From Mesorhizobium sp. (GTDB taxonomy: Bacteria > Pseudomonadota > Alphaproteobacteria > Rhizobiales > Rhizobiaceae): a DNA stretch of 64,000 nucleotides. Of the stretch, positions 34,321 through 42,521 are shown piece after piece (within the stretch, counting starts at the first letter, position 1; each line of letters opens with the position of its first letter). The notes under the pieces were generated by a model. That model did not search any database, had not been told where the DNA came from, and saw nothing but the letters and a program-made list of their open reading frames with translations. A program made the position numbers and the translations under genes. Where the stretch lies: the NCBI GenBank assembly GCA_004020365.1, contig SAQR01000005.1:101449-165448 (forward strand), read 5' to 3'.

Positions 34321-35214
34321 ATGCCGATCTTTTCAGTCAAGCACACAACCGTCTATCGCTACATGCAGCCGGTGACGTTCGGCGAGCACCGGCTGATGTT
34401 CAGGCCGCGCGACAGTTTCGATCAGCGACTTCTGGATCACGCCCTGTTTGTCGACCCCGAGCCGGAAGAGATTGGCTGGATCCACGACGTTTTCGGAAAC
34501 TGCGTTGCGGTGATCGGTTTCAACGGCTCGGGCGACGAACTGCGTTTCGAGACAGACATCCGGCTCGATCACACGCCGCAGCATGCGCCTGATTTTCGTA
34601 TCGACGACGCAGCGCTCAGCTATCCATTTTCCTATGATCCCGACGAGGCAACCGACCTCACCCAAACCATCGAACGCCATCACCTCGATGACGGCGACGA
34701 GATCGGAAAATGGGCACGACAGTTCGTGAGCGCCAAAGGGCGCACCGAGACCGGCAAATTGCTGATGACGCTTTGCTACGCCATCCACGAGAGCTTTGTT
34801 TATTCGCGTCGAACTGAATCGGGGACGCAACCGCCTCTCATGACCTTGCACCTGCGTCGAGGCACATGCCGGGACTTTGCGCTGTTCATGATGGAAGCGG
34901 TTCGTTCGCTCGGTTTTGCCGCCCGGTTTGTGACCGGTTATGTCTATGTGCCGAGCCGCGACAGCGGTTCTGTCGTCGGCGGCGGGTCGACGCATGCCTG
35001 GTGCCAGGTCTATTTGCCAGGCGCGGGTTGGGTCGAGTTCGATCCCACCAATGGCATTGTCGGCAACCGGGATCTGATCAGGGTGGCTGTGGCCAGGCAT
35101 CCTGGGCAAGCCATTCCACTTTCAGGAAGCTACTGCGGCAGCGCGTCGAGCTTTCTCGGCATGACGGTGGAGGTCAAGGTGGTGAGGGAAGCCGGCAATA
35201 ACCAGCATCAATAA
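34321..35214 (+). CDS. transglutaminase-like family protein
   Basis: 297 residues. N-terminal beta domain (FSVKHTTVYRYMQPVTFGEH, RLMFRPRDSFDQ) and a transglutaminase-like catalytic triad: Cys in LRRGTCRDFALFMMEAVRSL, His in VVGGGSTHAWCQVYLPG and Asp in WVEFDPTNGIVG. Probably a cytosolic Cys protease or amide hydrolase, as in the bacterial transglutaminase-like group. The ATG at 34321 starts the conserved domain; an upstream extension has low-complexity Cys/Arg content and is rejected. Confidence 0.93.
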   Translation: MPIFSVKHTTVYRYMQPVTFGEHRLMFRPRDSFDQRLLDHALFVDPEPEEIGWIHDVFGNCVAVIGFNGSGDELRFETDIRLDHTPQHAPDFRIDDAALSYPFSYDPDEATDLTQTIERHHLDDGDEIGKWARQFVSAKGRTETGKLLMTLCYAIHESFVYSRRTESGTQPPLMTLHLRRGTCRDFALFMMEAVRSLGFAARFVTGYVYVPSRDSGSVVGGGSTHAWCQVYLPGAGWVEFDPTNGIVGNRDLIRVAVARHPGQAIPLSGSYCGSASSFLGMTVEVKVVREAGNNQHQ

Positions 35215-35372
35215 AAATCAGCATATTCCAATATATTCGGAACTGTTCTCGGAAGTTTGCTCGCCGGTGTTCCAGCGCGATATTGCACCTCTATCACGGC
35301 GCCATCGGCATTTCGGAAGGCGCCAGCCCGCCGCGCCTTTCGGCATGACGGGCTTCAGCGTGAGGGGTCACG

Positions 35373-35672
35373 TCAGTCGTAGACCTTGACAATCTTGCGG
35401 GTACCTGGATCGACCAGGACAGTTCGGCCCTCGATGACGACGTAGCGGTACTGAACGTCCGGCACCTCGTAAAGCTCGACTGTTTCGGGCAAGGCTGTGC
35501 CGATGTTGAGTTCCACGCCAGGAAGGCTGAGTGATGCCACCGGTTTCTTTTTCACGTATTCCCGGATCACAACGTCCTGCTCGGGTTGAATAATGACGTC
35601 CTGAGCGGCGGCGGCGCTGACACCGACGAGCAGAAGGACGCCTGCCGCAGCCAATGTAAGTTGCTTTCCCAT
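35373..35672 (-). CDS. exported DUF1236 protein
   Basis: 99 residues. Signal peptide MGKQLTLAAAGVLLLVGVSA (cleavage near AAAQ), then DVIIQPEQDVVIREYV and the DUF1236 C-terminus YRYVVIEGRTVLVDPGTRKI, a short periplasmic domain common in rhizobia. GGAGG precedes the ATG at 35672. An EcfG-type promoter at 35740-35764 points straight at this gene, so it is very likely part of the PhyR-EcfG general stress regulon (inferred from the motif). Confidence 0.88.
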   Translation of the reverse strand: MGKQLTLAAAGVLLLVGVSAAAAQDVIIQPEQDVVIREYVKKKPVASLSLPGVELNIGTALPETVELYEVPDVQYRYVVIEGRTVLVDPGTRKIVKVYD

Positions 35673-35739
35673 AATAGCCTCCAAGCAACCTTCAGCTGCG
35701 GTGCTTGATTGCTGCCGCGGCGGGTTGCATGGTTATCTC

Positions 35740-35764
35740 AACGATGCGGAGCAATTCTTGTTCC
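35740..35764 (-). promoter_or_regulatory. EcfG-type (general stress sigma) promoter
   Basis: On the minus strand GGAAC, 16 bases, then CGTT, an exact match to the GGAAC-N16/17-CGTT consensus recognised by EcfG sigma factors in alphaproteobacteria. It ends 68 bases upstream of the DUF1236 start codon. Confidence 0.8.
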
Positions 35765-36186
35765 ACCGGCTGTGCGCGAACCGGCTGCCACGGCCTATCA
35801 ACGCCGATGTTTGGTGGCGCCCACGAACGCCCGCTCAAGGCCTGGTTTCTTCTTGAGGCGGCGCGTTTGGGACTGGACAATCAGGCTGTGGCCATTTTTC
35901 ACACGCAGAGGGCTTGTCGCCAGCGTCGCCATAACGTTCCACGAGTTTTGCGAAGCCGTCGGCGAAGGCGGAAAGCAGCGCCAGGATAACCACTATGCGA
36001 GCGGCCATATAGCAGGCTCCCGCTCAGGATGATTCAGCATGGCTGCGCTCGGCAGGCCGGCGACGCGCAAGTCCGCTCGGGAACCTGCGCCCCCCGGAAC
36101 GATGTGCGCTACCAGCCTGGTCCCGCCGCGAGAGACCGAGGCGACTACGGAAACCGTAACGCCACTATGCTGCTACCGAGAGGCGG
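35765..36186. other. intergenic stretch, nothing recognised
   Basis: About 420 bases between the EcfG promoter and the small minus-strand genes. Frames of 60-107 residues on the plus strand look like chance Arg-rich translations. No hairpin or repeat stands out. Confidence 0.5.
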
Positions 36187-36411
36187 CTAGGAGGCCGCAT
36201 CGAAATCGATCGCAAATCCCGCGTCGATGGCGCTTTTCGCAATGAGATCGCCAATTTGCCAATCCGTGAGGTCGCAAAGTGGAAACATCTCCCTCACGGC
36301 GTTGGTCACTTCGAAGATCGAGACGCTCGGATTGTCGACATGATCGATCAGGTAGCCGACAATCGCTCGCCGAATATCCAATGAATTTGGCCTCTGCAGC
36401 GGTGCGGACAT
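36187..36411 (-). CDS. small hypothetical protein
   Basis: 74 residues: SLDIRRAIVGYLIDHVDNPS, SIFEVTNAVREMFPLCDLTD, WQIGDLIAKSAIDAGFAIDF. The all-helical pattern is compatible with a small winged-helix or regulatory fold, but no family is recognised. It starts 7 bases after the stop of the gene at 36419, which suggests translational coupling. The longer frame upstream overlaps that gene and is rejected. Confidence 0.65.
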   Translation of the reverse strand: MSAPLQRPNSLDIRRAIVGYLIDHVDNPSVSIFEVTNAVREMFPLCDLTDWQIGDLIAKSAIDAGFAIDFDAAS

Positions 36412-36418
36412 TTCCGGC

Positions 36419-36664
36419 CTACGAATGGAGCCGTGGTTCTGGGCTATCGGCTGTTTTGGCGTCGAAGGCAACGGGCACGCCGTGCACGACGCATGCTGCC
36501 GCCAGCAGCTCCTCCAATTCATGGTTGGTGGCCCTGCAGGCAGGCATGAGTGTTCGAATGGCGCGGATCGCCTGCGCGATCGAGAGGTACCGAGCCTTGC
36601 CTCTGGAAAGGACATAGGCCTCCGCCGCGCCTTCAACCGTGACTGTGTGAAAAGTGTGGCTCAT
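36419..36664 (-). CDS. small hypothetical protein
   Basis: 81 residues (MSHTFHTVTVEGAAEAYVLS, RYLSIAQAIRAIRTLMPACR, NHELEELLAAACVVHGVPVA). GGGAGG stands 8 bases ahead of the ATG. Upstream partner of the gene at 36187. Function unknown; the arrangement of a short beta part followed by helices is not diagnostic. Confidence 0.68.
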   Translation of the reverse strand: MSHTFHTVTVEGAAEAYVLSRGKARYLSIAQAIRAIRTLMPACRATNHELEELLAAACVVHGVPVAFDAKTADSPEPRLHS

Positions 36665-36743
36665 CAACAGTTCCTCCCTGCCAAGAATACGACTTTCGTC
36701 TAACACACGGCGGCCTTCAAGCATATGTCCGATATCGGACAAT

Positions 36744-37439
36744 TCAGGCGGAGGCTGGGCCGAAGTGACGTTGCTCCTCGTCGCCATAGGCACCATGCGT
36801 GAGCTTTATCATTCCGGCACGGTCGACGATCGTGATTTCGCCGCGCCTGGCGTGAACCAGCCCCCGATATTCCAGCATTTGCAGCGCGGTGGTGACCCCG
36901 GGGCGCCGGGCGCCGAGCATGGTCGCCAGAAATTCATGCGTCAGCTGGATCTTGTTTCCCTCGGTCCGGTCGTGGACCATCAGCAACCAGCGGGCCAGCC
37001 GTTCCTCGATCTTGGAATGGCCATTGACCAGTGCCGTCCGCGACGACTGGACAAGGAAGGCGTGGGCATAGGCAAGCAGTGACGCGCGAAGCGACTGGCT
37101 CTTCGCCACCTCAGCACGAAGATTCTCAACCGGCAGGCACCAGCCATTGCCTGCGACCTGGATGTAGGTCTCATTGGGAGAGCTGTCCTGGCCAAGAATG
37201 ACGGCAACGCCTGTCATGCCATCATAGCCAATGATCCCGACTTCACTCTGCCGCCCTCCAGTCATGGTGGCGACCACCGAAGCGATACCCGCTTCTGGAA
37301 AATACACATGCCCGATCGGCTGATACGGGATCTCCAGCTGGGCTTTGAGGTCCAGCTGGACATGATGCATTGACGGCAGCAGCAGCGCGAAATCCTCTGG
37401 AGAGAGGGCATTCAACAGATGATTGCGAGACTGGGACAC
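36744..37439 (-). CDS. Crp/Fnr family transcriptional regulator
   Basis: 231 residues. cNMP-binding-like sensor (NALSPEDFALLLPSMHHVQL, IGHVYFPEAGIASVVATMTG, VGIIGYDGMTGVAVILGQ) and a C-terminal Crp-type HTH (IQLTHEFLATMLGARRPGVT, ALQMLEYRGLVHARRGEITI). No Fnr-type Cys cluster is seen, so it is probably of the redox-independent subgroup common in rhizobia. The GTG at 37439 has GGGAGA 8 bases upstream; longer starts give a non-domain N-terminus. Confidence 0.92.
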   Translation of the reverse strand: MSQSRNHLLNALSPEDFALLLPSMHHVQLDLKAQLEIPYQPIGHVYFPEAGIASVVATMTGGRQSEVGIIGYDGMTGVAVILGQDSSPNETYIQVAGNGWCLPVENLRAEVAKSQSLRASLLAYAHAFLVQSSRTALVNGHSKIEERLARWLLMVHDRTEGNKIQLTHEFLATMLGARRPGVTTALQMLEYRGLVHARRGEITIVDRAGMIKLTHGAYGDEEQRHFGPASA

Positions 37440-37846
37440 GGCTCTCTCCCGGACGGGCAAGAGCACGTACCCTCTCACTGTCGGCTGCATCCGCACCACT
37501 GGCGGCCGATATCGAAGCATAGGCTTCAAATGCGCGATTGGCAAAACCTTCGCACCCGCGGCCGAACGCAAAGCTGAGACACGGCTCCGGCGGCAGTCGA
37601 TCCAGCCCCCTTTGCGTATACTTGCGCGCAGAACACCTGGCGAACATACCGTGCCCGGATTTGTGCCACAACCAGGCGCGCAACCCCTCTGGGCACAGCG
37701 CGGCATGGAAGCCTTTCTAGCAGGCTATGGAAAACTGGTGCTGCAGCCTGCGAGCAGCGAGCCCAATCTTTCCGCCAGCATTAGTGCTGCCGGGTAGGAT
37801 GCGGAGCACGTGCTACGGCTCGCTGATTCCGACAGAGGGAAAGCCG
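37440..37846. other. intergenic stretch before gene remnant
   Basis: About 400 bases between the crp-like start and the isomerase remnant. No supported gene. It should contain the promoter of the Crp/Fnr gene, but no distinct element was recognised. Confidence 0.5.
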
Positions 37847-37990
37847 ACCGCCACTGAGCAAGCCAAGGTCCTCGGCATCTTCGGCTCCCTGAGTTTCGTT
37901 GTCGACGGCGAGTTGTTCTGGGGACGATCGCCTCGAAGATGCAGTTCGATGGCCGCGTCAGATGGAGAGTGGCCCGCCGGACTGACCTCC
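37847..37990 (+). pseudogene. remnant of a DsbA-family (2-hydroxychromene-2-carboxylate isomerase-like) gene
   Basis: One frame reads TEQAKVLGIFGSLSFVVDGE then LFWG; a +1 shift at about 37921 continues DDRLEDAVRW. Together this is the typical C-terminus of HCCA isomerases (GIFG-P-F-VDGELFWGDDRLEDA). Upstream domains are missing, so it is a truncated, frameshifted relic. The usual cis-Pro position is Leu here (GSLSF), another sign of decay. Confidence 0.6.
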
Positions 37991-38155
37991 CCCCACGGCA
38001 GCTATCTTCGATCGTGGCATTGTCTCGATTAGGTGAGCTACACCCTCGCCGCGCATGCAGTGGTAGCGGGCTGATTTACCACACATCATTGCGCTCACTT
38101 GCTACTTAGCCCGCTGAGTGTTTCATATATTGAAGCTCGCCATGGGGGGCGAAAG

Positions 38156-39436
38156 GTGCTGAGTTCGATTTCGCATTGTGTGACCCGGTTGCTGCCGGTC
38201 GCTTGGATGTTGGCGGTTCAGTTGTGTTCCGCCCACGCTGCTGTGAAGTCGTTTGGCCCCTTTACGGTCGATGACGCCCATTCGGACATTATCTCTCTCG
38301 ATGGTGAGATTAATGCAGGGGCGGCGCTCAACTTCCGCCGCGCGGCCGAGGCTGCACCCAACGCCAAGCTGCTCATTCTCAATAGCCCTGGCGGTGTGGT
38401 TCAGATCGCTCTTTTGATCGCAGACGACGTGCATGAGCGGAAGCTCGCGACCTACATCCCGAAAAAGGCCGGGTGCTATTCGGCATGCGCGTATATCTTC
38501 CTTGCGGGTGTGGAACGCCAGGTCGATGGCGAACTTGGTGTCCATCAGATTTCGTCTGACTCCACCGATCTCGTCAGCGCTCAGCTCTCAATCTCAGACA
38601 TCATTGATCTTCTCAATCGCTTCGACACGCCTGTCGAGGTGTTGACGGTGATGTTTAAGACACCTCCGAAGGACATGCATGTCTTCACACCTGATGAGGT
38701 CGCGCGCTATGGGATCGATCGCAGGCGGGGCAGTCAGACAAACACCGCCTCGAGTGAGATAAGCCGGCCGGCCGGATCGTCTGATCCGTCTTCGGCCACG
38801 ACGGTCCAACCGGCAACTCCAACGACAAAGGAGATGGATGCAGTCAATGGCTCATCGCTCTCCAAACTCTCCTCAATCGAGGAATACACACGTCGCCCGA
38901 CGCGGATGGCTGTCTTTGCGGGGCTTGATCTATTTGGCGACGACATCACTTCTCAACGAACGGACGATGCCGCAGATTGCGCGCGAGCCTGTCTCTCCAT
39001 GAGGGGTGAATGCAAGGCATTCACATTCAATATGAACCCGCATATCGCGAGAGGTCCAAACTGCTTCCTGAAAGCCAGCCCAGGCAAAGCCGATGGCAAC
39101 TCGGCTGCTATCTCGGGCCAGTTTCTGAGCAGCTCTGATCCAGACCCCAACACATTCTCCATGGGCGTGATCGACCCGAAGACGGCCGTGTTCAAAAACG
39201 TCGATCTGCCAGGTGGAGATCTGTCGCGGAGACCTTTTGGGAGGAATCTGACCGCGCAGCAGTGCAGACTAGCCTGCGTCGCAAACAATCGCTGCATCGG
39301 CTTCACTTACATGAAACGGAAGAGCCAATGCTGGCTTAAAGGCACAATAGGCACGCCGCGCTATGCCGAGGGCATGATCAGTGGTCTCAAAAAGATGATG
39401 AGCTTTGCGCCTGCGTCGATTATCAGTCTTGAGTGA
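38156..39436 (+). CDS. exported ClpP-like serine protease-fold protein with two PAN domains
   Basis: 426 residues. N-terminal signal (LLPVAWMLAVQLCSAHAAVK). Residues about 40-190 form a ClpP/crotonase-like domain: VDDAHSDIISLDGEINAGAA, LLILNSPGGVV and KAGCYSACAYIFLAG, where the Ser sits in the CxSAC motif of periplasmic COG3904-type proteins. After a Ser/Thr/Pro linker come two PAN/apple domains with paired Cys (DCARACLSMRGECKAFTFNM and QCRLACVANNRCIGFTYMKR). Probably periplasmic or secreted. The GTG at 38156 is chosen to start the signal peptide; a TTG at 38099 is possible. Confidence 0.82.
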   Translation: MLSSISHCVTRLLPVAWMLAVQLCSAHAAVKSFGPFTVDDAHSDIISLDGEINAGAALNFRRAAEAAPNAKLLILNSPGGVVQIALLIADDVHERKLATYIPKKAGCYSACAYIFLAGVERQVDGELGVHQISSDSTDLVSAQLSISDIIDLLNRFDTPVEVLTVMFKTPPKDMHVFTPDEVARYGIDRRRGSQTNTASSEISRPAGSSDPSSATTVQPATPTTKEMDAVNGSSLSKLSSIEEYTRRPTRMAVFAGLDLFGDDITSQRTDDAADCARACLSMRGECKAFTFNMNPHIARGPNCFLKASPGKADGNSAAISGQFLSSSDPDPNTFSMGVIDPKTAVFKNVDLPGGDLSRRPFGRNLTAQQCRLACVANNRCIGFTYMKRKSQCWLKGTIGTPRYAEGMISGLKKMMSFAPASIISLE

Positions 39437-39634
39437 CGGTATGGGTAATTGCGCAGGGTTAGCCGGCCGTGACGACGAAGCCGCAAGCCGGCCCGCGGTC
39501 TTGGAAGGGCCCTCTCCGCCGACCTTGAGCGACTGAAGGCTCATAGATGAAAACGGGCATCGCTGTCGCGAAGCACGGCGAGGGCTTGGAGGGAGCGCCG
39601 GCAACGCCACTGTCAAACCCGGCATCCGGCTTTC

Positions 39635-40396
39635 TTATTCGTTGCCGGCGAGCCAACGGATCATATTCGCCATCAGTTTTCCGTAGAGCGGCCATCCGAG
39701 AAAATCCTGCGAGAGCCAATGCGGGCCGATATCGGTCGCCCAGGCAATCGTGCGGCCGCGGCCATGGCTGCGAACGGCAAGCAGCGGCCAGTCCGTGCCG
39801 CGATATTGGCAGGTCGCCAGAAGGCGGGACGAGCCGTCCTGCCTGAATTCCAGCTTGTTCATGCCGAGGATGGGCGGCAACGGCTTCTCCACCCCGGAAA
39901 AAATCGGATGGGACGACTGCAGGATCGAGGCCTGGAGGCCTTGCGGCACTTCCATGCCATCGCAAAACGGCAGGCACCGGACGGGCAGCACATCTTCGAC
40001 TGAGGTGTCATGGAACCGGGCCGTGCCGAACATGCCCTGAAAGCCCATGTAGCCGCCGGCCAGCATCAGCCCTCCGCCGCCTTCGACATAGGCCTTGAGC
40101 ACATCGAGGCGGTTGACGCCGACACGCCCGGCGCGGGCATCCGGCGTGACCAGCAATGTCAGCGCGCCGACGTCGGAGATCACCACCGCCTGATATTGGG
40201 CGAGCGTATCAAGCTCATAGGGAAACTCCGTGGCGCAGCGCTCGCCGCCGATCTGCGTGACGGCGATGCCTTCTGTGGCCAACGCGGCATTGAAAGCCGT
40301 CGCGCCATTTGTCGAGGCCGCACTTGTAAGCACATCACCACCGATGGCGACCGACGTCGTGGCTGAAAAAGTTTCGCCTGCAAGCAACATCTTCAT
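39635..40396 (-). CDS. glutamine amidotransferase-like protein
   Basis: 253 residues of the GATase1-like (PF07090-type) group: VVISDVGALTLLVTPDARAG, VEGGGGLMLAGGYMGFQGMF, and TIAWATDIGPHWLSQDFLGW near the C-terminus. The nucleophile position has Gly/Tyr rather than Cys, so glutaminase activity is doubtful. Last gene of the sugar ABC transporter operon, so it probably acts on the transported compound. ATG 40396 is preferred over an ATG five codons earlier. Confidence 0.85.
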   Translation of the reverse strand: MKMLLAGETFSATTSVAIGGDVLTSAASTNGATAFNAALATEGIAVTQIGGERCATEFPYELDTLAQYQAVVISDVGALTLLVTPDARAGRVGVNRLDVLKAYVEGGGGLMLAGGYMGFQGMFGTARFHDTSVEDVLPVRCLPFCDGMEVPQGLQASILQSSHPIFSGVEKPLPPILGMNKLEFRQDGSSRLLATCQYRGTDWPLLAVRSHGRGRTIAWATDIGPHWLSQDFLGWPLYGKLMANMIRWLAGNE

Positions 40397-40438
40397 TGCC
40401 GCGCCCCGCACTGTTTTTCGTTCGAGAGAGTTTGGGAA

Positions 40439-40462
40439 GGGCGCCGGATCGGTCCGGCGCCC
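40439..40462 (-). terminator. intra-operon stem-loop after the binding-protein gene
   Basis: Perfect 10-bp arms (GGGCGCCGGA / TCCGGCGCCC) with a 4-base loop between the solute-binding-protein stop and the amidotransferase start. Such hairpins usually protect binding-protein mRNA and lower expression of the distal gene. No long T-run. Confidence 0.7.
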
Positions 40463-40483
40463 CTGGGTTTGAACTTTACAGGG

Positions 40484-41485
40484 TCAGAACTTGAACTCGG
40501 CCAGGTTGTCGGGGGTCACGATCTTGGCCGGACCAAGGATCAGTTCGCCGCCGGCGCCAATCGTGTATTCGCCGAGCCTGCCTGCGGTTAACTTCTCACC
40601 CTCTTTGCCGGTGATCTTGCACTGCGCAAGCGCCTGGGCTGTCTGATAGGTAAGATAGCCAAGATCGGTGACGTTCCACCAGATATCCTGAGCCGCGCCG
40701 TCCTTGATGTATTTGGATATCAGAGTGGCCGGCGCGAGGCCGGTCAGCTTGACCTTGCCGATCATGCCCGCCTCCTCGAGTGCACGCGCGGCCGCCGGAA
40801 GGCCAATGCCTGCCGGGACGATGATCACCTTGAGATCCGGAAACGCCTGGACCAGCGCCAGCGCCTGCTGCTGGTTGATTTGTTCGCTTTCTTCGCCATA
40901 GGCAACTTGCACCAGCTTCATTTTGGAGAACTTCGGCTCTGCAGCCATCTTCGCCTTCATGAAGTCGATCCAGGCGTTCTGATTGGTCGCCGTCGGCGTC
41001 GACGACAGGATCGCAAATTCACCTTCACCGCCGCTGAGGGCGAATGCACTCTCCAGCATCATTTCGGCGAGGCTGTCGCCCTTCACCTGATTGACAAACA
41101 CCGCGCGGGCAGCGGCGGCCACATCGGAGTCATACGAAATCACCCTGACGCCTTGCTGAACGGCGCGCTTCAGCGCAGGCGCGACGGCATTGGCGTCGTT
41201 GCCGGCAATTGCGATCACCCCGACCTTCTGCGACACGAGGCTGTTGATGAATTCGATCTGCGCCTCGGCAGTCGCCTGCGATGGGGCGACCTGGGTAGCA
41301 GTGCCGCCAATTTCCTTCGCTGCCTCTTGTGCACCTCCAAAAGCCACTTTGAAGTAGGGATCTGTGTCGAGCTTGGGCAGGAAACCGACCGTTACGGGTT
41401 CCTTGGCGCACTCCTGGCTGAAGGCGATCGAGGTTGGCGCGAGCAGAACCGCGGATGCGAGCAGGGCTAATCTAAACGCTTTCAT
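40484..41485 (-). CDS. sugar ABC transporter substrate-binding protein
   Basis: 333 residues. Signal peptide (MKAFRLALLASAVLLAPTSI, cleavage near AFS). Type I periplasmic-binding fold of the ribose/rhamnose class: TVGFLPKLDTDPYFKVAFGG, KVGVIAIAGNDANAVAPALK, VRVISYDSDVAAAARAVFVN and LGYLTYQTAQALAQ. GGAGG 7 bases before the ATG. Delivers a sugar (perhaps rhamnose- or AI-2-like) to the permeases encoded downstream on the same strand order. Confidence 0.93.
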   Translation of the reverse strand: MKAFRLALLASAVLLAPTSIAFSQECAKEPVTVGFLPKLDTDPYFKVAFGGAQEAAKEIGGTATQVAPSQATAEAQIEFINSLVSQKVGVIAIAGNDANAVAPALKRAVQQGVRVISYDSDVAAAARAVFVNQVKGDSLAEMMLESAFALSGGEGEFAILSSTPTATNQNAWIDFMKAKMAAEPKFSKMKLVQVAYGEESEQINQQQALALVQAFPDLKVIIVPAGIGLPAAARALEEAGMIGKVKLTGLAPATLISKYIKDGAAQDIWWNVTDLGYLTYQTAQALAQCKITGKEGEKLTAGRLGEYTIGAGGELILGPAKIVTPDNLAEFKF

Positions 41486-41531
41486 TGTGACTCCTCCGTC
41501 AGAATTCGGGCTTGAAGGAAGGGGCCCGAGA

Positions 41532-42521
41532 TCACCCCTTTGTCTCGCGCATTGCGCGGGATCTGCTGAGCAGCTCCTGTGTGGAGCGCCAGTAATTGCC
41601 GACGAGCAGCGAGCCGATGAGCAGCATGCCGATGATCATGCCCTGCGCGTCGCCGCCGATCTGGCTGAGCGCCAGCACGTTACGGATGATGGCGATAAGG
41701 ACCAGCGCCAGCATGACGCCGGTCAGGCGACCCTTGCCGCCAAAGACGCTGACGCCGCCGAGCAGAACAATGGTGATGACATCGAGCTCCATGCCGAGCG
41801 CATTGTTGGCGCGCGCGTTGGAGAGGCGCGCGGTATAGACGATGCCGGCGACGGCGGCGACGATGCCCGAGACGACGAACAGTTTCAGCACCATCCGGCC
41901 CGTGTTGATACCGGAATAGCGCGCCACTTCGGGGCTGCCGCCGAGCGCATAGATGCGCTTGCCGGTCGGCGTCTTCTGCAGCACGACCGCAAACACCGGC
42001 GCCAGCACCAGGAAGGGCACGATGGTCCACGGTATCTGGGTCCCTGGCAGGTTGTTGATGCCGAAATCGACGACTGCGGGCGGCAAAATGTTGACCGAGC
42101 CAGTGCCAAGCAGGATGTAGCCAATACCTCGATAGAGCGCCATGGTGCCGAGCGTCACCACCAACGACTGCAGTCCAAGGCCGGAGACCAGATAGCCGTT
42201 AACGGCGCCGAGCAGGCCGCCGGCGATGAGCGTCAGCGGGATTGCAGCAAGCGTCGGCACGCCCGTCTGGACCAGCAGGCCAAAGATGACGGACGTCAGC
42301 GCCAACACCGAGGCGATCGACAGGTCAATTTCGCGGGTGATGATAAGCAGCGTCATCGGCAGGATCAGCAACGCCTTTTCCGAGGCGCTCGCGGCCAGTT
42401 GCGAGAGATTGAACCCGGAGACGAAATTCGGCACGAAGATCGCCGCGTAGAGAAAGATGGCCAGGCAAGAAGTCGCCAGCAGCAGATCCCAGAAGTCGAT
42501 CGAACGGAGGAACTTTTTCAT
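41532..42521 (-). CDS. sugar ABC transporter permease
   Basis: 329 residues, about 8-10 TM segments of the BPD_transp_2 (RbsC-like) family. Diagnostic parts are ALLILPMTLLIITREIDLSI, LGTMALYRGIGYILLG and NNALGMELDVITIVLLGGVS. Its ATG overlaps the stop of the fused ATPase-permease gene (ATGA). With the permease half of that fusion it would form the heterodimeric channel. Confidence 0.95.
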   Translation of the reverse strand: MKKFLRSIDFWDLLLATSCLAIFLYAAIFVPNFVSGFNLSQLAASASEKALLILPMTLLIITREIDLSIASVLALTSVIFGLLVQTGVPTLAAIPLTLIAGGLLGAVNGYLVSGLGLQSLVVTLGTMALYRGIGYILLGTGSVNILPPAVVDFGINNLPGTQIPWTIVPFLVLAPVFAVVLQKTPTGKRIYALGGSPEVARYSGINTGRMVLKLFVVSGIVAAVAGIVYTARLSNARANNALGMELDVITIVLLGGVSVFGGKGRLTGVMLALVLIAIIRNVLALSQIGGDAQGMIIGMLLIGSLLVGNYWRSTQELLSRSRAMRETKG

